NCBI GenBank assembly: GCA_019843655.1
Contig: JACDQD010000106.1
Span: 1,922,001 to 1,986,000 of the forward strand
Length of the DNA stretch: 64,000 nucleotides
Reading direction: 5' to 3'
Source: Lethocerus indicus
Lineage: Eukaryota > Arthropoda > Insecta > Hemiptera > Belostomatidae
Position numbers and translations under genes: made by a program. Below are positions 13,801 to 28,700 of this stretch, one piece after another. Below the pieces are notes generated by a model that was not told the origin of the DNA, searched no databases, and saw only the letters and a list, made by a program, of their open reading frames with translations. How positions within the stretch are numbered: the first letter of the stretch is position 1; every line of letters begins with the position of its first letter.

Positions 13801-16800
13801 GCTGTCAGGTGTAAATGGCTGGGGCCCGCCTTGTTTATTCGATTCAAGTAATAGCAAATTTCAGTATTATCAACTATGGTACCCTGGAAACGTTAATATT
13901 TCGTTGTTAAACAAATATTGTTTCAACATCTTTGAACAGAAAATGGTATATATTAGTTTCGCCTTCGTAACGTTGAAAGCGTTTTTTGCTGGTTTCAAAT
14001 TGATTCCTAAACTTAAGCACATTTTTGATGAAACAATGATGAAAGTGATGAAAGCCTTCCTAATTTTAATTCGTGAAGGAAGAAGCTCCGGAAATTGCGG
14101 CTACTTACCTGAGGTGGACAGGAAAAACGGCCTGAGAACCCGGATTTTCGAATTCGGCGATTTAGGATGGAGAAGAGACGGCTCCGGTGTGGTACAGGCA
14201 ATGTGTGATGTTGAGACCGCTCGCTACTATTCACTCGCTGCCCGGCGGAGGTCAAGATCGGGTCACCGTCGTTATCCAGGTCTCAAGATTAACCGGGTTT
14301 CATATAATTGAGGCGTTTGAATTCTCGCCCAGAGGTCACAGTTTTGACCTTCCAGTTGTTCTTTGGACACGACCGATAATTAGCCGTACTCCATTCATCG
14401 TACAACAGCAATCGATTTGATAACCTATAATGTTACTCATACGCCTATATAAATGTGCGTAATATCAATTGCCAATAAGGTTGAGGGAATTATACATCTG
14501 TCTCATAATAATGTATACATTTTATATTGATGATACAAGTAAACCAATTTACCCAGCTATAGTTTGCTATTAACATGTGTCCTACATCACTGTGATTCTA
14601 TTCTGGCATTAATATGTACAATAATCATTACTTCGATCTTAGGGGAATCTAATTCCCAGTTGAAATACTACACAGGAAGGGTGTGAAACCGGGTTTACAC
14701 AAAATAACAGAATACCTTTATTTATAAGAATAGTATTAATTGGTATTAAGGATAATTTAAAAACAATTACAGTATTTTATTGTGGGTTTAAACCAACGAA
14801 AACATTGCGCGCAGTGCGCTCTGAAACTGTACTGCAGCCATCGAAAATCGTTTCGATTACTGACATTTCTAAAAATAGCGAAACCCGAACCGCAGATGCC
14901 GGCAGAATTCCAAAATCTCACCGCCAAAGAGGGAGCCCGCAAAACGCTGCAACTCATGAATATCCAGATGTAAGCCCCGAGATAAGATAGAGCAAAGGGG
15001 GTTAATAAAAAAAAAATCGACCGCGCGTTTGAAATTCAAGGGTGAAACACAATGGAATACCTGAACGTGTAACAAGAAGGAGCCTTGTTAGTGGCCTGCA
15101 ACTTGCTGAAAGAAAGGTCAAATTGAACGTTCTCCGACACGAAACGTTTGCAATTACACGATCGTTGTGCAAGTTCCCTCGCTAGTCAGTTGTAACAATA
15201 ACACACAAAAAAAAACAAGAACAAGACCGGCCTCTGCTCAAAAATTAATCAATGATAATAAATTTCTTCGTCTAATCCTTAATAGACCGCAAGCTACAAC
15301 AGAACACGTTCTTAATTGCGACCTCCCTCGCCGACAGTATGGTATAAATCTTTTATTAAACACCCACTCCCACTGTGCACTGTGAAAATATATTGTTAGA
15401 CCAGGAATGGATTAATCGCAGTAATCTCATTCGGACATTTTAATAAATTGATAATACTAAATGAGATAATACTATATACCTGTTATGATCAAGCATTAAT
15501 AAGCACAAATAACTCTTTGTAATAAGCTGGAACAATTCTTGCAGGCGTTTAATTCCGGACCGTTACTCTCATCACTCCTGAGATTTTCTGTACTCTTGTT
15601 CAGCTTTTAAATTACTTTAAATCAAGTTCATTATATGCCCAGTAGCATTACGTTACCGATACAGCGTTACCAAAATACGAAATTAACTTAATCTTACAAG
15701 CTAGAGGAGATAAAAAAATTACCCTTGCCCTTCAGTTGTGAATGATGTCAGGGCTTGAGACGCTGTTTGGTCCGAGATTCTTCGTGGTTATGACGAACAG
15801 TACTATGCAAGTTCCAGTATGAGCACTGCAAATATGGACGTTCAATGCAATTAAGTCCCCAACTGGAGCTCCCCTATTAGTCCACTCTTTTTAGAAATCT
15901 GTTATAACAAATATCATTGGTGCGCAATAATCCTCAATCTCATTATCGAGTTCTCGCGACGAACAGGGGAGTAAAAAGGAATTCAGAAAACATCATGTTA
16001 CAAGTATTCGGAGGGTATGAATCAGAGTTGGCACGTTGGGCACAAACACCGTGATTCGGCTACTTTCTGACGCCCATCTGAAATATTCGCTATAGTTATC
16101 TCAGCTTTCTGCGCTTATTTTGAACACGAATCGCAAGGAAATATAGTTTTCGGGAAAATTATTACAGAATTTACGGCCAGCGGGTCGATATATTTCCCTA
16201 GTCCATTTATGTATGCACGTCCAATTGGATTTCACTGATCCGATTAATTGATTTCCCCATCATTGCGGGCATTTTGCTGAGTCTGAAATTTTTTTTATTT
16301 ACCAAAATGAAAAATAACAGCGCTAGAGTTTGAGACATTTTACGTCTCAGCACGCATTGTTTTTTCCTGTCCAGACAGGTTTCGGCATATCGTTGGTTTT
16401 ATATTTGGCGATAGTAAAAAGTGAAAAAAAATATTTGCCTCGCCGGCTCATTCACTTTATAAATTAAGACTTGAAATATTAGACTAAGGAACCGTGAAAA
16501 AACTGAACCTGTCAGGACGCAGTAACGCAATACCTCAGCATCACCCGTAATATTCGGCAGTAATATCCATTTACACTTTGCACGAATCCCTCTTTCTTAT
16601 TTATTAAAACCAAAATAATCCGAGATAATGATCTCATTCGCTATTTCAGGAATTAAATCAGCGATTTTATGCGGTAGTAATCCCTTTCTGGAGAAATGTG
16701 TCACACTTGAGAAATATATAAGCCTCGTTAGACCCAACAGAATTCATTACTTCGGCTCAGTGAATAGGACGAGACCATAAAACAGTTTTTATGAACAAAA

Positions 16801-19800
16801 GGTGCTGTAAAAGTAATACAAATTTCCTGATAAAAAACCTAACTTCATCCAATAGTGTGTGAAATCTTTCGAGATATAAAGGCAAAAATCCTTCATTTTA
16901 AGTAACGCTGGCACAAGTAAAACATTGAGATTGTAGCGTAAAATAAAATTTCTGTAAAAAAATTTCGTTTTTTAATTATGCCGCAGAAAAACTCCGTTTC
17001 AATGTTCCGCCTGCAGGACAAAAAGGGCGGGATGCAGTAAGAGGAAATGTATGCATGAAAGGCGGTTCTGAAAAAAAGGCTGTACCGATTCTCGATTAGG
17101 CGATATTGCGGGTTATATTTAAGGTCTCGCCATAAGCCCGATCTTGACCCGGCAAGCCGCCCAAACAAAGCGGACATTAGCATACCCTGACGCCAAAACC
17201 CGATCGCCGTCAGGAATAATGAAGTTTTATTACAGCCGCATGGAATATTTTCGGTCCTACCGTCAAGCTTTGAATTCAAATTTTATGGGCCAGTATTTCA
17301 GTCGATAATAAAGCGAACCTGGGAAAAAAAGAGGGTATCCCCCCTCGTTAAATAAGGATACGGTCTCTGGGGCCCTCTGTTTAACAATTTCGAAATTCGG
17401 ACTGGCAATTCGGACGGCGATTTCGTTGAGAAATTGCACACCAACGAGTCTTAACTCGACCGAAATGAACTTGACTTCTGATTTCTAATCGGCTCCGTAT
17501 GCGAAGGCCGGCCCCGGTTAAAGTCGCGAGAAAGAATCTGACCTGCTCTTGACCCAATGAAATGCGCCCACCCCAATAACTCCATGATGAATACTCTGGC
17601 GGAATGGAGTTTTTCTGGCGCAGTATCAGGGCGAAAATATTGACGTCAGTGATTTATAGGCTGACTAATACTGCCGGAGGGCATCCAATGAAAGATAAAC
17701 AAATTAATGGTTAAATTATTCGCGCTTAATGAACTTCTACTTCTTGTTAATTTCAGTCGTTCCAATTTGTTGAGATACGTTTAATGGTACATCCCAATTC
17801 CTGTTTCTATATGAATAAAGATGTGTTTGGTTTACATAGCATGTTTTTTCTCAGCCATAATGAATGCTGGATATTGCTTACACTGAAAAGAAAACCAATC
17901 TAGGCCTGTGTCTCTCGACAAAAAAGATTTATTTGGATGAGTTCGATCTTTATCAGTAGACTACTCTCTTTATTTTTGCCCGTAATGTGCAGATTGCACA
18001 GAATTACTTAAACGGAATTGGGTACAGGGACCAAAAAATGTTGGGTTCATTCTGTCGGGTGAATGCGCTCTCAGTTCACTCAAGTGTTCACTTTTGGGGC
18101 CAATTTAAAAGCGGCCTTCGGTGTTTTGTAGGGGGCGGACGGCGATTTCACTCGGAAAATAGTTCTGAAAAAAATCTAAAAACCGATAAAACCTCAATTA
18201 TGAGTTTCAGGAGGCATCGGCCTTAACAGAGTGGGAAGTCTGACAACGGGTGGGGAAAAAAAGTTGAAAATTGCCCCAACGAGAGTTTACTTGATAATGG
18301 GGCGTAATTTCGGTATTTCAGAAATCCCTCTGAGGCCAGGTAATGCAATGCAAATTTCGAGCTTTTAAAGTTTTTCCACCGCTCGGAAATAATTAGCATA
18401 ACCGTCGGCGCGATTCCTCCTTCGGCAGGGGATCAGAAAAGCGCCACCGTCTCCTGTCCCTCGTGTGATCTTTACATACAAAATACATAATCATCATACG
18501 TTAAGACAATATATATCCCGCCAAGCCCCTCGGTGGCCTTAGTCCAAGAAGGGAGTTTACGGCCGTCCCCTTTTATGTTTACACAGGTGAAATGTTAACG
18601 TTCTCTTTGCATCTAAGAGCTTCGACAGCGGACCTAACCTCCTGAATTAATGCAACGCGAATGGGGCAGAATTTATGTCGAATTTATTCCATGCGGGTTG
18701 GAATTTCGATTTTCTTCTTGATTTCCCTACCCTCGTTAATCGACCTGTGAAAATGGAACGTCTATAACTGTCGTCTAAATGTCCCGTTAAAATCCGGTTA
18801 TCTACAGAACACTAGTGTAGTTGGTAAAAAATAAAATATGCCTGAAATTTTAATAGATTTCCTAAAAGGGTGAACGCTATTATAAGAAATTTAGCTACCG
18901 GTGACCAAACCAACAGCTACTAGATACTAATAACCCTATGTAAATATGCCGTAAAAATTACATATTATGTTGACGATGTACTCACGTAATAGTGAAATAG
19001 ATACTTCGATTGACGAAAAAAAATTTTCTTTATTTTACTACAATCCTTCGAATACACAGACATCGTATACACTGTCGTCTGTTTGTATAAGAAAAGACAG
19101 GATTTGAACGTACGTTAACATTTTCAGTCACTTAAAATGGAGATTGAGGGATCCAGAAAGTACCATTGTGGGTTCTGTGGGGTTATAATTGATAATATAT
19201 CACAGGTACAACAAAGTAAGGTTATCCGAAAGCAGACAAGATGTGTTGTAGACGGAGGTGATCACTGGCGGTAGGCACATGAACAGAACCGGGAGTCGGT
19301 CTCGGCGAGGGATCCAAATTTCCGTCCAAAGAGAGAGAAGTGCACTAGCCCATTCACAATCCGAGACCCAACTAACGTCTCTTTCTCCCACTACCTCTTG
19401 TCTTGCACTCAAAACACACGCGCTCTCTGAGAAATATAACTCAAACATTGGCCGGGGGGATTGTTACGGAGAGGCGCCGCTCCGGGAGTCGTCTTCATTT
19501 CGGGATTGGGTTCGGACCACATTGTGCCAGGCCCGAGCAAACACTACCCCGGCTATATCGCCGTAATGTGTGCACATTTTACGCTATGTTTTACGAGGAA
19601 TTTACGAGATATATATACATATTCGGCAGAGAGATCGTTCGAAACACTTTTTCAGAGGGGTTCATCTCTCCCCGTACGTTCCTAGTCTAGACGGGTTTAG
19701 ACAGATCTGCCGACGAATGAAGCATCCTGTCCGCACTGTTACGTCGAAAGTAGACGTTCCTAACCCAAAATCGACTCAACCCCCTCGCCAAACTTCACAA

Positions 19801-22514
19801 ATACCGTAATCTATTTTTTTACCGTAAATACAATCCTTCTAGACTTTCGTGGAGGAGCACAAATCGTAAAATGAGGTATACATTTAAATATTTATTATTC
19901 TCATATCGGTAATGTGATCAATATTCAGAGTGCTGCTTTCCAAAGTGCCTCCTTGCAAGCTTATACTCAAGGCAAAATAAACAAGTAGACTAGCTGCTCT
20001 TTATTGTTCTTAGGAATATCGTGAATTTCTCCAACGTGAACTCTCAGTTCATCCCGGATCCGGTAGGTTGGGCGTGGATTGACCGGACACGATCGAACAG
20101 GGAGCAGGTGTCTGACAAATTCGTTAACTGCAACTGTAATAGGCGGCGTTTAGCCGATTGTCGTCGACCGGTAAAAAAGGCCTAAATTATAGAGATTTAA
20201 CCGAGAAGTGGATGTACACCATGTTAAACGGGCTAAATTACAGGTTAGCCTCCGCCCGGGGAGGAAGGCCCGCCCCGACCCCACCGACGGCTTGCCGACT
20301 TAACGCGGTTTTTATTTAAATTCACCCACCCTTCAATATTTGTAATTGAAACGAGTTACAAGCGGCAATTGGAGGGGCCGGACTTATTATCCTCTGCCAG
20401 CAGAGATCAAAGCCGTAAATAAAACATTCGAATCCAACTACAGGACCCAGTACCAATGGGTAGTGAGTGGACTGTAATACGTAAGAATTTGAATCTGAGG
20501 AAACCAAGATCGTCTTGAATTCAACTAACCATTAAACCCAATACGAGCCTCGAACGGCAATTATAAAATAAATGTCATCATGTTTTCTCGCTTGTTTCAT
20601 CAGAGTTAAACCTGCGCTGGAAATACGTGTTCCAACTAATAAGCAGGGTAGTCCGCAGGCCACCGTGAGATATAAATATGACCTTACCGTAATTAAGAGA
20701 TACTGACCAATAACGCAAGAGAAAACCTGTGTTTTATTCGAGCGTATGAGCGATCGCAGGGGTATAATGAAAGTTGTGAGTTTAGTTACTATAAACACTA
20801 CATTTTTAGTAGATTAAATATGAACTTCCTTTCCACCTATTATAGTAATTAAATTTAAATTGTTTACTATACTTCCGGATCAATAAAAATAACGGTAAAA
20901 AAATAAATGCGCAACATTTATCAGGCGCTTAAATGAGAATTATGCCTGGCTATGGAAATGTGGCATATCATTTGGGGAGGAGAAAAAATAGACCACTAGA
21001 GCGACCTTTCGCTGACTAAATATTGTCGCTATTTGTTGAGCTCCCGTAAATTTGACGGGATAATCGAAAATTGAATATCGTTATTGAATGTTTATAATTG
21101 CCCTGGAAATACTACATATCTGTAATGGCCGTCGCAGCTCCTCGAAGGAGGTTAATTTCATTGCGCTCCCCGCCAAAGTAATTACGAGAATACGACCCTT
21201 CTTCCTTCTTGGTGTTATTATAGTCCACCCATTAGAAAGTCATTCATCCGTGAAATTTTATGGCACCTTCAGGAAGTCGTTCAGCACAAGTTGGCTGTTT
21301 AGCCGACGTTTCAATTAGTTCTTTGGTAGATAATTGAAGATAAATGGAGCCCAAGTCGATGGTCTTCAGAATAGGAGTAGACCCAGTAGATGGATCTCGT
21401 ATCTCTTAATGGGTGTGCCATTAATATAAATAATAGATAGTCCCGAGTTTTAAAATCCGAGTTTAACCACTTGTTTTTCACTATATCCCATTAATTATCG
21501 AGCCTCCTATTGACATATTCAATTTACATAAATAAGCTCTTTTTTCTATTCAATGCAGTTAGATGTAGCCAAATCAATGTGTTACGCTTGGCGCTCGTAA
21601 CAACCCGTTTCACATAGAATCCATTAATTTGTCCCACCTACTCCCGAAGGAAAAGAATAAATAAATTCGATTTTAATAGGCATAACATTTTAATTGTAAA
21701 TACGCCGTGGTTTATTTAAATACACGGTACACATTTTTTGGGGTTTCTCGTTCTCGTCACTTCATTTTAAAACTCTTTCGTTGCCAATTTGTACACACAT
21801 TTTATTCCGCCTCCCCTTTTCTATTAAGCTCTTACTGCACCCGAATAACCTATTCACTTAACAGACAGGGCAAAGGCAACAAGGGGCCTCTACAAGCTCC
21901 AATGCATTTGATGGGGGACTTACGAACCGTTAAAGTGTTACTCATAAGTGCGAGAGCATTCGACTAACCACTACACTAGTTGAACCTCAATTTTACAATG
22001 CAGATTTTCGAATATAAATTCGAAATCATCACGATGCGACGTTCTCTCTTGTTTTCGTTCATTGGTAGGCTTGGAAATTTGGATTCCTGCCACCAATGGG
22101 ATAAGAATTTACAAATGTAGTAGGCAACTAGCGGAAACTGGTCTGCTGAGCGATGATAATCTGTACACTCCCGGACCATCAAATAAATGCCTTAAACTAA
22201 TAAATTAAATTCTTTATATTATATTGAGAATATAATACCTTAATTATCAAAACGAAATTCTAGATATAGTCCCGAAAATAACTAAAAAAAATACAAATCA
22301 AATAATTGAAACTTGTGACAGTATCTAATTGTTTCAATTCGCTTTACTTACCCCGCTGTGCGTCGAACAATATCAGCCCTTCTCGCTGGGCGGCTGGCCG
22401 TAATTTATGAATGACCCCCTCCCGGTAATAGTGAACTGTCATAAGTACAAGGCGAGCACCGACAGACCATTTCTTAAGCGCATTATTTATTGCCGAGCGA
22501 AATTACCGGCCCAT

Positions 22515-22647
22515 TAATTGCGGCCGCATAACCCCCGCCAGTCGAACACGGCTTCCCCGCGAGTCCCCGCTGTAATTGCATTTCTCGGTCTTAATTGGGT
22601 CCATCCCCGCGCATCTCAATCCAGCCTTCGTCACTCCATTCTAATTG
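22515..22647. promoter_or_regulatory. Candidate enhancer: cluster of four TAATTG words
   Basis: TAATTG occurs at 22515-22520, 22573-22578, 22592-22597 and 22642-22647, all on the plus strand, within 133 bp. The surrounding DNA is C-rich and CpG-rich compared with its AT-rich neighbours. TAATTG/TAATTA is the standard core recognised by Antennapedia-class and related homeodomain proteins. Clustering of such sites is a feature of developmental enhancers, so a cis-regulatory role is plausible. There is no recognised target gene in the window and no conservation data, so this stays a motif-based inference. Confidence 0.3.
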
Positions 22648-22729
22648 CTTCCCCCCTGTTATGAATGTGTCGGATTCTCTGTTAATTTTCACACACGGAA
22701 ATTGAGTCCGTTATTCTCGCAGAATGAGA

Positions 22730-25700
22730 ATTAGCGCTTCAGCCTTGGCTGAGTCCGACTGTACTCTTTGTAATACCTCTTGGTCTCCATTCAGGATATC
22801 GGTTCCCTATCAATCTGTCCATAAAATGAAGTCCGACAACAATTAACAATTTTAAATTTAAATACGTGCCACATAAATTGAGATGCGCTATGAACGACGG
22901 GCTGAGAATCGAAAATATTGTTTTTCGACAAAGACGAAATATCTCATATTGCGTTATATCTTATTAGTATAATTAAAGACTTCTCATAAATAAATAAATG
23001 TATATATACGCAGGTGTATACTGGGTGTACGAGTAGTTACCTTACGGATTAGGTCTTCTGGTATCAAATGTAACGTGAAATAATTCTGTTAGCCACATTT
23101 TAGAAGTTTACCAGCACTTTAGGTTGTTTCACGTATAATTTTCTAGAATTTCAAGTAGTACCTACTTTTTCAATGAATCTAAACAAGTTTAACCGAATTT
23201 CTCCGTGAGATCTTTGACTGGAAAAAAGGAAAAGGCAGCATGGCTGAGGACCAGATAAGAAATTTGGCAAAAGACGCCACCTTATCCCAGACATAAATAT
23301 TTAACTAATTTTTGATGTGGAATTTAAAATTTATAATCCCGCAAAGAAACCAGGACCGTTAGGGGTAGTGGCCACTGTAAAACGAAAAACTCATGAAAAA
23401 ATCGTCCTAAAGTTGTAAATCTGGCTGATTAATTCACTAATGAAGAAAATAACTCAATCGTAATATATATGTAAAATATTATTAACGGATGGGAGACAAC
23501 CGAGTGATATAATATGTCGCTTATTTAAATACAAAATCCGTTCCCCCGTGATTTAGTCTACAGGCGCTACACACGTTGTTTATTAAACGATATTATTTAA
23601 AGCTGAAATATAAAAATAAGAACATAAAATAGGCAATTGGGATGTTGTGGAATAACAACCTGTGTAGGTGGCCGCGGCGGAATGTTACTCAGCAAATGGG
23701 TGATTTGTGCGAAGGCTAAATATGCCCAACACAGTGAGCTCCGACATCTACTCCGAGATGGCTCCCAATATAGTCAAGATAAATTTATTCACCCCAATAA
23801 AAAAAATTGATAACCTATCAGTCGTTAGAACCTGATGGATGCGCGCCCAGCCGACAGTTTAAAACAATTTCGCGGACGCCTTAACCTTTTTTTTTTGTTA
23901 ATGCATTCAGATCGCAGCGCCGATAGCGCTTCGGGTTTTATAATTACAAGATTTTTATCAATTAATTAAGCAATATCGATAAATTTTTATGTGCGCCCCT
24001 TCCCGCAATATGCACCGTCCCGGAATCTTGAAGCGCTCTTAACTCTGGCGTTCTGGGCAAACTCAGTTTATATTATTATGCTGCTGTCACGAAAAGTACC
24101 TTGTTCTCGTTATACGTAATTCCTCTAATGCACTTACTTATTGAATACTATTAATATTGATTATTTGATGATTATTTATGTAATTTTATCTAAACAAAGT
24201 TGTAATGTGGCCTACTGCCAGGCTATTTTAGAAAATGAATTCCAAAATCCCATTGAATCTCAAAACATTTTTTTGCTGGTGGTTTTGATGGTTCCTATCT
24301 CTTTAACCTAGTCTTAACGCCTTTTAATAAATATAATTTATTACATATATTAGGGTGGCCGATATATCAGCAATGCGCAATGATATCGATGCTGCCATTA
24401 AGAGTTACACTGTTTGATTGTTGCGTTGTATATTCAATACAGTACGGCGGAAAAAACGGATTCTAATTCGTTTAAGCGGATGTATCTGGATATATTCAAA
24501 ACGATAAATTGTTTATAATCCAAGAATCATAATTCATTTTAAGTTTAACTATCTATTGTTGTAGAGGTGACTATTAATGCATTAATAAGACGATGAATCT
24601 GTTCTACAGAAATGCGTGTTTGATGATCTCCGTGTGCGTTTTATTGACACAGTATGTTCGTTAATCTACAGTAATATATTGACGTAGAAGTGCATGAAAA
24701 CAGGAATAGGTAAGTCCTTAAATAGCTGCTGCCTCCTTTCATCGATTTATGTACTTAGATTATTATATTCTCTGTATATACCTAGAGCTCGACGCGTCCT
24801 GCCTAAACTAATTTAAATTGTAAGAAACTATCGAATCGAAAAATCTTCGGGCGAAGATGGAACGATTAATACGTTATTATTTCCGCAAGGTTTTAACAAG
24901 GTTCGACAGATCGGACAGTATGGACGCCGTCCTTCCAACGTGGAACCGTCCCGGCTGTCGACGAAGGCGACGGAGCGTGAAATATCGCGTACAAGCGGGA
25001 CGCCAGCCGGGAAACTTTTGTGACATTTTAATTAAAGCGTGAGATTAAATTAATTCGTCAGGAACAAACTCGCCGGGGAGAACATTAGAATTTTGACACG
25101 GGGGACGCGTTGTTTCCGATCGGGATCGTATACCTAAATAAACATATACAGTTGCCCAGATAAAAAATCCAGATTTAATCGAGGACTGATGCAAATTAAA
25201 TAAAAAAAAAAGAAAATAAATAAATAAAGGGCCGAACGAGGCGAAAAACGCCACCGCGATGAATATTTATTCTTGGCTAATTACTGCGGCTGAGAAGCGC
25301 CGTTGTTTTTTGCCCGGATCGCTTTGATCGATTATTAAAAACCTGTTTTCCCTTTTTCCCACCAACGTCCGATTAATTGGACGAGATAGAAGAGTAGAAC
25401 GGCACAGCTATGGTCTCGGCGCGGGCAAACTGCACAGCACACGTTGTCCTAGAATATATTCTAAGAGAAGAAAAAATGCATATTCTCGTGATGATAACGA
25501 AATTTTCTAAACCAACAACGATAGAGACATCGTGTTCTCTAGAAAATAAGAACTGCCAGCTATAAAGACAGTACAAAACATAAATTATTTTGTCACTAAT
25601 TTATAGCTTTTCTGTGCGTGTATGTGAAGGTGCTGCAACAATCTCATTTATACACGGGAAAAGAAAGGCTTCTATAGTAAATTATAACTTGCATAATTAT

Positions 25701-28700
25701 ATTAATAATAATAATAATAATTGCATAGCATATAATAATCTGTTTTATTTTACTTTCCGTTTCTGTTTGATGATATTAAATGTGTTTAATTGCTGTAAAT
25801 AAATTCGTTCAGACGCCCCTAAATAAATTGAGTACTGGAGAGAATTGAATAGTGGAGCTACAAGAACCGACTGAAATTCGGAAACTTCCGCATAAATATA
25901 ACCTAACTATAATCCTACTACCTTAATTTAATCAAAAAAGTTTTGTCTAGAAATACAAGATTCTAAACAGGGAGAAACTTGGCGGATGCAAAAAATTGAT
26001 GTACAGCTTTTTTTTCTATACGGCGTTTAGTCATTAACCCGCTAATTCTCCGTTTAATATTAACGATAGCATTGAATTAAACATATCCTACTTTCGAATT
26101 TCAAATGCTCCAACCGCGATTTCATTACAGTGGGCGAATAGGAGAGATCCAGTTTCGAAACAGACTGCCTCCAATTATTAAAAAAGAACGGAAAAACAGA
26201 AGGACAGACGTTGGCGTAACATTCACTCAACTGTTTGCACCTTTCTACAACTTAATATTAGTTTATGAAAGGAATATAGGCGGTGTTTATACCGGTGTTC
26301 TTCGCATCGCGAGATCCTTTATAAATATGCAAAATGAGAGACTTTTCTCTTTTTTCCAGATATTCGTAAGGCCGATATTTTTTTTATAATACATCTTACC
26401 ATTTGAATACGGAAGGATTTTAAATTCTTCGCTTGAAACTGGGATTAGTTTGTCGGCGTGCCAACAAAATATTGAATCATAAATTCTTGATTACAACTAT
26501 TAATTTCAGTGCTTGTTCCGCCGCTTGAATGTACCGAATCCGTACAAAAATACGATAAGGACCAGCTGAAGATTATTTCTTGTGTTTTCGTCCGATTAAA
26601 GAGACAAATAGCTGTAAGCTGTGCCGACTATGCTTTTGCGCGAAATCAAGGTTATGTTGAATAATTGTGTCTACCGGTTGTCTGCGTGCGACAAATTTAC
26701 ATTTACGTTTACCTACGTTGCAGTTCTATCCTTCCTTTTGTTGAACCTTTCGTATGAAAAAGTCGCAGAATACGTAGGCAGGCCCTATAAATCCTCCTGT
26801 CACTGGATTACTGCGAACGTTTTTCATTTGTTTCCTTTATTTGCGCTTACTCATCGTACAGTATCTGCATTAGTTACGATTTGAAAACAGTCCAAAAATG
26901 AACTCCTTTGGTTTATAGACAGTAGCTGAAACCACTGCTAACGCTTAAATTGCTACTTGAATCGGACAATATTTTGTACTGCATTCAGAAAGTTGTAATG
27001 GTTGGATTAATTATTCGTTTTTTCATTATAGTCTGACGTAACTGGTTAATAATGGCAACTAAATTTAGGTCAGAAACATACATTGATAGAATAATTATTA
27101 ATAAACTTATGGCCTTAATTATTTTTCGGACAACAGCGATTGCGAGTAGAATCTCATTATTCTTCAATTTTGATGAAAATGATGTCAAATTGAATTGTAA
27201 ATATCCAAGAGAATTTGGGGATTTATAATAATTATAATGCGATGTTAACGACGATGCGATAGCATACATTTCCAATTAGCGTTAGCAACAAACCACATAA
27301 CCAGGTCACCTGAAGAACTAAACGGTTCATCAGACATCAATTAATCTTTGTAAATTATTTCGTTTATATTACAATCTCATCGTGGGAACGGTGAGGTGTT
27401 CTAATTGGAAGTGGAGAGAGAATGCGTTGTTAATGCCGGAAGCGGGTTCAGGACCGTAACAACAATAGCGAGCAAGTGGAGCTGTGTCGCGGAAGTGGCT
27501 AAAGCACTTGCGCTTAGCCTCATTAAGGCCTTGGAATAATAAAGTACTGTTAGATGCAAATGGAGAAACTATTGCGGGTAAAAGAACCCGCTCTAAATGT
27601 CTCGGCATAAATGAACCGGCAAGACAAAAGTAGTTAGCAAAAACGGAAATCGCCCATTATATGCATCCTACCGATCAGTCTGCTTGCAATTAATGTGAAC
27701 GATTTGTTCAACAATTAAGTGTTATCATTAATATTATTTTTATATTATAGGCTTGGTTTTAATCAACGCGATACATTTTCCTAAATTAATATCTTGATTT
27801 TTGATTAGCCAATGCAAATCAGTAGGAACAAAAAGCAAGTTAATAGGTTTTTAATAATTTCAAAATATATACAAACCACCTTTAATCATCATAAAAAGAA
27901 TTTAACGGTTATTATACCATATAAATATATATTTATAAATATCTAAAAATTCAGTATTCCAATTTAAGTGATACATTTAAAATCCAAATCTACAAATAAA
28001 CAGATTATATAACTGATAAAACTTGCACAACATCGTCTGCATGACTGGTAGTCGTCTACTAGTTCGACTGTGATTGGTAACACAGCTGAGCGGAAGGCAT
28101 TAATTACTGAGGGAATTTGAACTTCATAAATAACGGCCGGTCACCTGTGCGACTAACGATGAAAAAACGCGAAAATTGTCAAACCGGAAACGGGGCGTGT
28201 GCGTCTGCGGTGCCTCGGGCCTAATATATTCCGAAAGGAAGTCCTACCGACCGATCTGAAAGGAAAAGTCCAACTGAAATTCATTATGCAGTTTCTACCA
28301 CTGACCTCAAAACAGGCATAATTATGTTGTAATCGTTCTTTGGGGTCGGGTGTTAAACCTGTGGGAGGGTTGATATTCAACCGGATGATATCACCCAGCC
28401 TTTGGAGTACCGTTGGTCTCGCTTAAATATAGAACTCTTGGAATCGATTTCGAATACTTATAATTTGGTTTCGCTCGAACACCTGTAACGGTAAACGGAT
28501 GGAGAAACCGTTCTCTTCAACAGTCTAGTTTGCCATATTTTATACTTTCAAAATTCAAAATAGGAACCGTTGCTTCACAACAGTCTCGACCTACTATAAT
28601 AAGAATGAAACCTAAACGAAAATACACAAAAGTCCACATAAATTATGCTTATATCTATGACGATAGGTTGCGATTCCTGGGAAAGTTTCAGAAATTCGAT

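Larger units (their letters stand above)
9794..22480. other. Non-coding stretch, no supported gene
   Basis: Apart from the two small inverted repeats listed separately, I see nothing definite. The largest open frame, 13796-14311 (+, 171 codons), has a mixed composition with no domain I recognise. Two frames open inside or across it (14013-14255 on minus and 14187-14420 on plus), which argues against selection on any one frame. The 16893-17279 minus-strand frame (128 codons) is likewise unrecognised. A small AT-rich hairpin sits at 22217-22237 (TATTATATT, spacer GAG, AATATAATA). Confidence 0.55.

Noticed and set aside
13796..14311. 171-codon open frame on plus
   Set aside because: No domain or signal that I recognise; other frames open across its second half on both strands. 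An unrecognised exon remains possible, but I cannot support it.
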